Shown here piece by piece: positions 56,655 through 64,000 of a stretch of 64,000 nt of DNA. The DNA comes from Maratus speciosus (lineage: Eukaryota; Arthropoda; Arachnida; Araneae; Salticidae): contig OZ010796.1 of assembly GCA_963932465.1 (NCBI GenBank), positions 73,907,974 to 73,971,973 on the forward strand. The letters run 5' to 3'. The notes below the pieces were generated by a model, which worked only from the letters and a program-made list of their open reading frames with translations, was not told where the DNA came from and ran no database searches. Made by a program: the position numbers and the translations under genes. The stretch's first letter is position 1. Each line of letters starts with the position of its first letter.

Positions 56655-56870
56655 TTGACCTTTAAAAGCAGAAAAATGTCTCAGAGTCGAAGCTCCCCGA
56701 ATGAAGCATCTGTAGATGATTTTCCTGCACGAGCCGACGCCATCACCCAAGATAACAGAATATTGTCGGGTCGAATCAAAGGCCAGAAACGGACTATCAT
56801 ACTATTCTGTTTAATTTATTTCCTTTATGGAACTGGACTCAGTATGTATAGTCTATTATATCCGAAACTG
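56655..56870 (+). CDS. First coding exon of a membrane protein, possibly an MFS transporter
   Basis: The only credible host exon. It is bounded by TTACTTTTTCAG at the left and CTG|GTAAGC at the right. The first ATG (56676, context GAAAAATGT) opens 65 codons, in phase 0 at the donor, so 21 bases of 5' UTR precede it in the exon. The product begins MSQSRSSPNEASVDDFPARA: about 40 polar residues with no signal peptide, a basic patch GRIKGQKR, then a hydrophobic span TIILFCLIYFLYGTGLSMYS and LLYPKL. A cytosolic N terminus followed by a first membrane helix with a small-residue GTGLS motif fits major facilitator transporters, perhaps of the SLC18B1 kind; this is an inference from one helix. GC content is higher than its surroundings. 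Later exons were not found in the remaining 7 kb, which is repeat-filled, so the intron is long. Confidence 0.6.
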
Positions 56871-56989
56871 GTAAGCTTTCAATAACTGAAATTTCATTTA
56901 CTTTTGTTACATTTCCGTAAAATGTTCCACAAAAATTCAACCCCCTCACTGCATTTTGTATGAATATTTTATATTTAATAACTAATTAA

Positions 56990-57933
56990 GGGGTCTCAGG
57001 ACTCTTAAAATTTGAAAAAAGGAAAAAACAGACCATTATTTATCATTTAAAATCTTAAAATGTATATGATTTTGAAACACAATTTTTAAGGAAATGAAAG
57101 ATATAAGTATATTCTTTCGTTTCATATTTTAAAAAATTACAAAATGCAGAATTAATATTTATAGGGGACTTTAAACTGTCAAACATTTATAAAGCAGAAA
57201 ATGGGAATGACAGCTTACGCGTACGATTGCAAAGTAAATTTTGCAACTAGAATGAAAATTTTGGTACCTAATTATACTTCAGACCCTAATAATTAACCTG
57301 AATCTAAAGTTGTATTTAAAGCATTTTTATAATTTTAATATAAAGTTGTATTTATCTAATAGAAAATTTTGAAAACACAGTATAATCATATTTTTTTTTT
57401 CTTGAACCATTGTTCAAAAAGGAAATTTTAGGTTCAGTTTATACAGACTAACATAAATCATCTATTTTGAAAATTTCATTAAAAAATATTGAAGTTTTTG
57501 AGATATCCTGCGCGTTATACCCAAAAATGTCATTTTCAGTAAAAAGGCTTAACACTAGAACCGCCGGAAATTTTACTGAAGTGTTATAAAAATATTTTTC
57601 ACCGGAAGTTTTAATTGAAACTACTTAACTTATTTATTTAACTTATTTCTCCGTGGTATCTTTTAAACTTATTTTAGAAAGAAATTTCTGCTGATAATCG
57701 ACATATTTTTATTTGGTAGCGGTCAAAATGACCACTACGGCGGTTCTAGTGTTAAAAGTTTCAGAAAAGCCGCTTCAGCTACTGAGCGGGTACAATTCTA
57801 AAATTCATAACTTCTGTTCTAATGGGAATTTCGAGGAAACAATTATATCAAAATGTTCAAAAAAGATAGGAGTTTAAAATATAAAATAATTAAAATTTCG
57901 AAAATTTCGAAGCTTAAAAGTCTTGAGACCCCT
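56990..57933. mobile_element. TIR element, GGGGTCTCAGGACT ends
   Basis: GGGGTCTCAGGACTCTTAA and TTAAAAGTCTTGAGACCCC are inverted over 19 bases. Lies in the presumed first intron. Contains the 207-base TTAA MITE at 57549. No coding. Superfamily not assigned. Confidence 0.75.
57549..57755. mobile_element. TTAA MITE, CACTAGAACCGCCG ends
   Basis: TTAA at 57549-57552 and 57752-57755; CACTAGAACCGCCG and CGGCGGTTCTAGTG are perfect inverted repeats. CACTAGAAC-type ends next to TTAA are familiar from piggyBac-like elements. 207 bases with no coding; nested in the TIR element above. Perfect ends suggest it is young. Confidence 0.88.
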
Positions 57934-58201
57934 ATTACTTCTAGAAATCTATTTCTGTTTTTAATTTCATTTTTAAATCATAGGTTATAATTAATATTTT
58001 TTTTCAAATATTAATTTCATGATTCCTATTGGCATTTTAAAATTTCTTAAAGTGTATGTTTGGATAGTTAATACTAATACGACAGAAAGAAATCTGCGTA
58101 AGAATAATTATTACAGGGTATATGTAAATGAAAATATTAAATTAATTGGGCATTACGTGTTAAAACTTCGCAATTTCTTTTTTTATAATTCCTTAATGGA
58201 T
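57934..58201. other. Unassigned intronic spacer
   Basis: Short AT-rich stretch; nothing recognised. Confidence 0.3.
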
Positions 58202-58472
58202 CACTGTAAAAAAAAAAAAAAACAAACATGGACTACAAAACGAAGATTCTACTGGCGTTCGAGACTCCAGTACTATTTCCGTATTTTAACGGACCCCTCC
58301 CCCCCATAAATTCCAGAAATCCGTATTTTTACGGAAATTTTCCCCCACAAATTACAGAAAATTTTCCGTTTTTCTGGAAATTATGGGGGAAATTTTCTGT
58401 TAAAATACGGAAATAGTACTGGCGTCTCGATTGTCAGTAGAATCTCCGTTTTTTAGTCCGTTTTTTACAGTG
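58202..58472. mobile_element. Foldback MITE, CACTGTAAAAA ends
   Basis: CACTGTAAAAAA and TTTTTTACAGTG bound two long arms of over 100 bases; shared inverted blocks include TACTATTTCCGTATTTTAAC and its complement. Near the middle CCGTATTTTTACGGAAATTTT gives an additional stem. Intronic. Target duplication unclear. Confidence 0.8.
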
Positions 58473-58565
58473 ATTGACAAAATGGCTTTCCGTATCTAAA
58501 GTAAAAATTTACAGTACAATCAAAATAAGTTTGAGCGTTAAATCTGAATTTTTTTAAGTTTGTTA

Positions 58566-58745
58566 CAGTAAAATCTCGTTACAACAAATCACTGGGGCGC
58601 ACTAATTAAATTCGCTATACTGAAAAATTGATTAAAGTGAATATTTTTATAATGAAGTATGGGATAAGGATTTTAACAATCCAAATAATATTCGTTAAAC
58701 TGGAAAATTCGTTAAAGTGACATTCGTTGTAACGAGATTCTACTG
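58566..58745. mobile_element. Tigger-derived MITE (copy 1)
   Basis: CAGTAAAATCTCGTTACAAC and GTTGTAACGAGATTCTACTG are inverted. ATTCGCTATACTGAAAAATT inside. 180 bases, same family as 60061-60247. The right end is interrupted two bases past its TACTG by a hAT element. Confidence 0.85.
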
Positions 58746-59703
58746 CAGTGGTTCCGAACCTTTTATCGACCACGCCCCTCCAAAGCATCTGTAAAGTCAC
58801 TATGTCCCCCCCCCCCACCCTGTAATCTGTCAATTATGTCTCTTATTGCTTAAAAAGTGAACTCTATTCACACGGTGGGAGTGTAATAGTGCCTTAACAA
58901 TAACTTTTCATTTCACATTTTTTATCTTATCAAAGAGGTGAATCTTCTACCACAAATGTGTTTTTAACATAATTTTTAAAATGCAATGAGATTATACATT
59001 TTTGCCTATATGCCAAAACGAGATTTGTTGTACTTTTCCAACTTAACTCAACGTGAAAGAAAAATAGGGTCTGCATTTTTATCTTCACAAAATATCTTAA
59101 AAATACACTTACTTTTAACGTTAAAACTGATAAATTCATACATTTTATAATGCAATCTTGTAACTTATTAAGAGTTGGTGGAAAATCTTTGGATACTGAT
59201 TTTTCTTTATATGGATAACAAAATATATAAGAAGTATTTCAAGATTATCATCTTTATCAATTTCAATTAGCCATTATTTCGCATAACACATTCTATTTTC
59301 CCTTTCCCAATATTGCTTATTGTCTTCGCGAATAGAAGTAGAAACTCATTCAATAAATAATCGAAAACGTTACGAAAATTTTAAATTCAGCACTAGAAAA
59401 ATTATAGTGAGTTTTAATACTTTTATACATATCAAAATACTTAATAAGATTATTTACATAATTATTCTGGTGTTAATTCTATTTTTAAATTTCGATATGG
59501 AACATTTAAAATATTTAATAAAATAAACTGATTTCTTATATTTTGCTTGCATCTCATTTATTTTTAGTTTACAACATCACTCTTTTCTCTCAAAACGACA
59601 AAAGTAACTGATAGTAAATGAGTGCATAAGAAATTTGGAATGTCCCCCCTAGAAGACCAAATTGCCCCCCGGTGGGGCGTACGCCCCACGTTGGGAACCA
59701 CTG
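58746..59703. mobile_element. Non-autonomous hAT element with 8-bp target duplication
   Basis: Ends CAGTGGTTCCGAACCTTTT and CGTTGGGAACCACTG are classic hAT termini. TTCTACTG flanks both sides (58738-58745 and 59704-59711), the 8-base duplication hAT transposases make. The interior 958 bases have GCCCC-rich subterminal parts and an AT-rich middle but no transposase. Confidence 0.93.
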
Positions 59704-59711
59704 TTCTACTG

Positions 59712-59986
59712 CATTTCAGTAGGGTTATGGCTTCCTAAGCTTATTTCTTTAGAATTAATTTGAGGAAGACATAATTTCTAATGGAATAACTATCTTCGTC
59801 ATTTCTGCGACAATTTGGTGATTAAAATGTATGGAGTGTTGTTTCGACGATTGTACATAACATATACATAGCTTGTCAAAACTTCCAACTTTTGAATACC
59901 ACTATTTCTGAATAGTATATTCGTCTTACTTAATCGAAAATCTTTCATTCGATAAAGCTAATGATTCTCATAAGAAATAGCGGTAC
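59712..59986. other. Unassigned intronic spacer
   Basis: Nothing recognised. Confidence 0.3.
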
Positions 59987-60352
59987 AGAAGAATCGCGTT
60001 ACAACGAATGTCACTTTAACGAATATTATTTAGATTGTTAAAAAAAAATCCTATTCCCATACAATAAAATCTCGTTACATCGAGTCATTGGCGAGCACTC
60101 GTTAAATTCGCTATACTGAAAAATTCGTTAAAGTGAATATTTTTATAATGAAATATGGGATAAGGATTTTTTAACAATCGGAATAATATCTGTTAAACTG
60201 GAAAATACGTTTAACGTGACATTCGTTGTAACGAAATTCTACTGTATTTAATTATAAAAATATACACTTTAAAGAATTTTTCAGTATAGCGAATTGAATC
60301 AATGCCCCCCCCCCCACTCCAGTCATTCGTTGTAACGAGATTTTACTGCATT
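59987..60352. mobile_element. Cluster of Tigger-derived MITEs
   Basis: A partial copy in reverse (59987-60057, ending in AATCGCGTTACAACGAATG), a full copy (60061-60247: CAATAAAATCTCGTTAC to GTAACGAAATTCTACTG) and a further reverse part (60270-60352, CAGTATAGCG to ACGAGATTTTACTG) with a C run at 60306-60317. All match 58566-58745. Confidence 0.8.
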
Positions 60353-60485
60353 CGAAAATCGGAATGTTTAGTAGCTATCCATACATATAAAAACACAAAA
60401 TAATCATAACAAAAGAACGTGACCTGATAGGGACTTATTAAGGAAACAATAAAAATCAAATATTTTTTATTTTCAACAGGTTCAT

Positions 60486-60892
60486 TTAACTTTTAAATGC
60501 CGGGTGTTGCTTTTCGGCAACATACCCAATTTAGGCTCTAAAATACTATTAGAATAGTATTGAAGCTATAATGTCTAATGTTGCCAATAAAATACATTCT
60601 GAAAATATTATTAAATCAATTTTCAACATGTAGATGACAACACTTGTGCTGTTTAAGAATAAAGATAGAATAAATTGTTGCTACTTGTTCTTTTTCTTTT
60701 GTTTGGAAGCTTGCGAAATACCCTATTTTGTTCTGCAGTGAGCAAGTAAAATTTATTTCTTATTATAGTTCCTAAAATTCTTGTGTGTTTAAGTGGGCAA
60801 GGGACCTTAAAATCCTTAAAAATAATTTTGTAAATTTCACCTAATTATTATTCAAGGGTACATTATATGCATTATGGCATGCATTTATCGCA

Positions 60893-60923
<31 letters not shown>

Positions 60924-61827
60924 TATGAAAAAAGTGGAATTTTACACGTCGTCTGAGAAATCTTCGAAATGCCCCCTGCGCATTCCATAATTCCATATCA
61001 ATGAAAATCCCCAATATTTTTTTTTATAAAAGTTTGGTTTATATATATAAATAGAATAGAGCATCAAATTTTATATATTTGAATTTAAAGGTTTAAAAAA
61101 AAAATTAACAATTTTGAAAAATTTTCGAAAAAATTTCAAATTTTTTCAATTTTTTTAAAATTCCATTTTTTTTCATAATAATAATTTTTTTTGTGGTAAA
61201 TGCATGCCATAATGCATATAATGTACCTTTGAGTAATATTTAAGATAAAATTTACAAAAAATTAAAAAAAAAATGAAAATTTTTGAAATTTTTTCGAAAA
61301 AATTTCAAAATTCCTTTTTATTTATTTATTTTTACCTTTAAATTCAAATATATAAAATTCGATGCTCTATTTTATTTATATATATAAATCAAATTTTTAT
61401 AAAAGATATTGGGAATTTTCATTGATATGGAGCGCGCAGGGGTCATTTCAAAGATTTCTAAGACGACGCGTAAAATTCCATTTTTTTCTCAAAAATAAAT
61501 TTTTTTTAAATTTTTTTTGTGATAAATGCATGCCATAATGCATATAATGTACCCTTGAATAATATTTAAGATGAAATTTACAAAAAATAAAAAAAATTAT
61601 TTTTAGGTCCCTTGTCCCCTTAATATTATAGAATTTTATAAAGGAAAATTATTTTTTCAATTAAAGACCAGTATTGCCGATTAGTAACAAACTGTTTTTT
61701 AGCCGTAAACCATACTTAAAACAAAATATGATTTTTTAAAAGTATTTTTCCCATGATTTATTTAAAAAATGAAAGCCGAAAAACATTTTTACAGTGATTT
61801 TTGAAAAATCAGGCATTTAAGGGTTAA
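60486..61827. mobile_element. TTAA MITE, CCCTTAAATGCC family, carrying a nested TTAA element
   Basis: Reverse-oriented relative of 44061-44578 with TTAA at 60486-60489 and 61824-61827. TTGCTTTTCGGCAA hairpin near the left end, CAGGCATTTAAGGG right end. The 835-base insert at 60789-61623 accounts for the extra length. Confidence 0.9.
60789..61623. mobile_element. Nested TTAA element, GGGCAAGGGACCT ends
   Basis: TTAA at 60789-60792 and 61620-61623; ends GTGGGCAAGGGACC and AGGTCCCTTGTCCCC are inverted. The uninterrupted relative (44061-44578) has a single TTAA at the same point. Inside, GCATTATGGCATGCATTTA or its complement occurs three times (about 60870, 61205, 61528), so part of the interior is duplicated. 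An AT microsatellite lies at 60892-60920. Confidence 0.92.
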
Positions 61828-63115
61828 AAACTGGTAGACTATGGTAATGGCAAGTTCAAACAGTTAAATTCAAAATTTAGTGTTAAAATAATAAATTTTT
61901 TAAATTATTAAAGTTTTTAAATTTTTAAATACCGAATAATTATTATATTTTAAAATGCCCCATGCACATTTCTTTTGAATATAACATTATTATTTTTTTT
62001 TTTTTGTATCGGGTATTTTTCGGTTATTAGAAAGAAAGTTATCATAAATTGTAAAAGTTCACTGAACGTGAAAAGAAAAGAATATTTTATAAGAATACTC
62101 TACTTTTTCGTGTAAAATATCGATAGTTTTTGTATTATGTAGCAAACTTTAAAATATTCCTTAAATGGAACTATTTATGCTAAATTTTATTTATTATTAT
62201 ATGATGGGGTGAAAAATGAGCTGGAAAAATTTATTAGAATCTGATAATTAGGAATGCACATGGAACATTTCAAATTTCATAATAGTGCGAAATTTTCAAT
62301 TATCAGAAAACAGTGTTTAAATTACGCATACATATTTAAAACTATATTTTGTAAGTTAAACTATAATATACTAATCAAACATCATTTACTATACATATAC
62401 ATGTATATTTAAATAAAACTTAATTGACTTTATTCGTAAAAACTGAAAAAATCGATTTTTTAATCGAATTTGATATTTTTCGGTGTCTACTGTCTCCTTA
62501 AGGTCAAATATATTTTTAATATAAAAATATATTTAAAATAAATCGAAGGTTTCTCATATGAAATCGTTGATAGCCCGTGTCATTTGAAAATTCACTTAAG
62601 CTCCAAATCAGATGTTCAAAGTTTAGAAACTAATAGTAGAAACTAGAAAAAGTATTTTGTAAATATTTTTCACTGAAACTTTATATTTTGATTTGCAAAA
62701 TGAAACGTGTAAACCGATTCCCCCAAAACACATTTCCTTCCCTCAGCGTTTTTTTTTCTTTCTTTTTGTCATTTTTTCTTCCTCAACAGCTGCCTAACCT
62801 GATTCTTTGTACATCCGGATGAAAGAAAAAATGTGGGAAATAACATGATCCACAACTTCTTAAGATTTCTATAAAATGGGATGTTTCAACTTTATAGCGC
62901 AGTCCAGGGCGCAGTCCTGTTTGACTTTCAAATTCTTTTTTTTTTATTTATTAAAATGAAAAAAAAATTATGGTGTCTGTCTTTTAGTGTATGAAATTAA
63001 AAGAAATGTATAATGATATATAAGAATCGACCGAAAAATGTTTTTAAGACCGAAGCCGAATTTCGGTTATCTTCCTATTTTCGGCCGAAAGCGAAAATTT
63101 ACCCCCAAAAATTTT
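61828..63115. other. Unassigned AT-rich intronic interval
   Basis: No frame with family features, no paired repeat ends. Homopolymer runs occur at 61991-62005 and 62936-62945. Confidence 0.35.
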
Positions 63116-63951
63116 TTAACCCATTTATACCTGAATTTTTGTTTTCTCAAATTTGTTGGTAAAATCACTTTAAAATGTTTCAAAATGAACTGGAAAAATA
63201 CTAAAAAAAACTTACGCTAAAATATTTTTGTATTTATTTGATAAAATGTAAACGTACTAAATATGGGAATATCTATATGTGGAAAAATGCATAATTACCT
63301 TTTGTCTAAATTTATATAAATTAAGCTTTTAAATTGTATGTTATTATATACTATAATTAGTATTTTTATGAACTATTAAAAAATATATTTATTTCTTTAC
63401 AGAGCTCTTTACATATTAATAATAACATTACATATTATTAATAAATTAAGAATAATCGTATTTGAGGCCAAAAAAAACCAATTTATTTTTAAATCATCTT
63501 GAAAGGGACTTTACATAAATAACTGTCCCCTAAATGGCTAATAGAAATAGGTGCCCATTTGCGCCTAGTGCCCTAGATTTTGTACGTTACAAACAGGCAT
63601 GAAAAATAGGCTTGAACGTATAATTTCGCAATTTAAAAAAATACGTATTTCAAAGGAGTCTACAAGCTAAGATTGATTTATTTATTTGGATCCTTGATGC
63701 AAAAAATACAAATAAACTTACTTTTTACATTTCGCTATCTTGAAAAATCTATAAACTCAGAAAAAAGGCCTTCATATAACAAAACACAGGCAAATAAATA
63801 TCAAAATTATGCTGTCATCTCTCGGTAATAGATAGACATTTACAGACAATTACTTCATACAATATTCGTGTTGTAAAGAAGAAGACAATTATAAAAATTT
63901 ATTAAAATTCGAAACGTCCCAAAAATAGGACGCTAGGCATAAATTGGTTAA
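63116..63951. mobile_element. TTAA element, CCCATTTATACCT ends
   Basis: TTAA at 63116-63119 and 63948-63951; ends CCCATTTATACCTG and CTAGGCATAAATTGG are imperfect inverted repeats. 836 bases, no transposase. Resembles the other TTAA elements in layout; confidence is lower because no second copy is present. Confidence 0.6.
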
Positions 63952-64000
63952 GTAATTAATACAAACATAAATATACTTAATTACTAATTATACGTGTTTA

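Noticed and set aside
60892..60920. AT dinucleotide run as a regulatory or origin-like element
   Set aside because: A simple microsatellite inside a nested MITE; no supporting context.

Overview
This is AT-rich nuclear DNA from an animal, almost certainly an arthropod and quite possibly an arachnid. The evidence is the combination of Tc1, mariner, pogo/Tigger and hAT relics, tRNA-derived SINEs, a Penelope-like element with a GIY-YIG domain, and one exon bounded by GT/AG splice signals. The organism call is an inference; no species-diagnostic gene is present. There are no operons, tRNA or rRNA genes, or CRISPR arrays. Nearly all recognisable sequence is transposon-derived, and the long reading frames are mostly decayed transposases.

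Layout. 0-5.6 kb: a foldback, a TTAA element inside a SINE, a large inverted duplication, a 28-bp minisatellite split by a SINE, and copy A of a TGGGGC-ended element. 5.6-11.5 kb: a Tc1-like element with long inverted repeats; its transposase gene is broken by a pogo-like element, which in turn carries a Penelope-like retroelement. 12-15 kb: a second three-level nest (Tigger-like MITE, then a TA|GGG MITE, then a SINE), a foldback with a hammerhead-like motif, and the SINE-free sister of the middle element. 16-24 kb: a pogo relic, a 150-bp minisatellite in an inverted-repeat frame, a palindrome, TTAA MITEs, a Tigger relic and a 152-bp tandem array. 25-44 kb: a run of MITEs flanked by TA or TTAA, two siblings of one family, a GTCAC-rich Tc1/mariner-type element and a second long palindrome. 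45-53 kb: local duplications, a chimeric Tc1 relic, a C-terminal transposase fragment and a mariner pseudogene. 53.4-56.1 kb: a nearly whole Tigger element. 56.66-56.87 kb: the one credible host exon, the start of a membrane protein that may be an MFS transporter. Its first intron runs on through more TEs (TIR elements, a hAT element with an 8-bp target duplication, TTAA elements) to the window end.

Main point of interest. Two large groups of mostly non-autonomous elements dominate. One group has TA target sites and ends beginning GGG; two members keep pogo-type transposase remnants, which suggests the whole group is moved by pogo-like enzymes. The other uses TTAA target sites, as piggyBac-like transposons do, and includes at least eight distinct end sequences. 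Several insertions can be compared with an uninterrupted paralogue inside this same window, so target-site duplication and order of insertion can be read directly. All coordinates come from reading by eye and boundaries may be off by a few bases.
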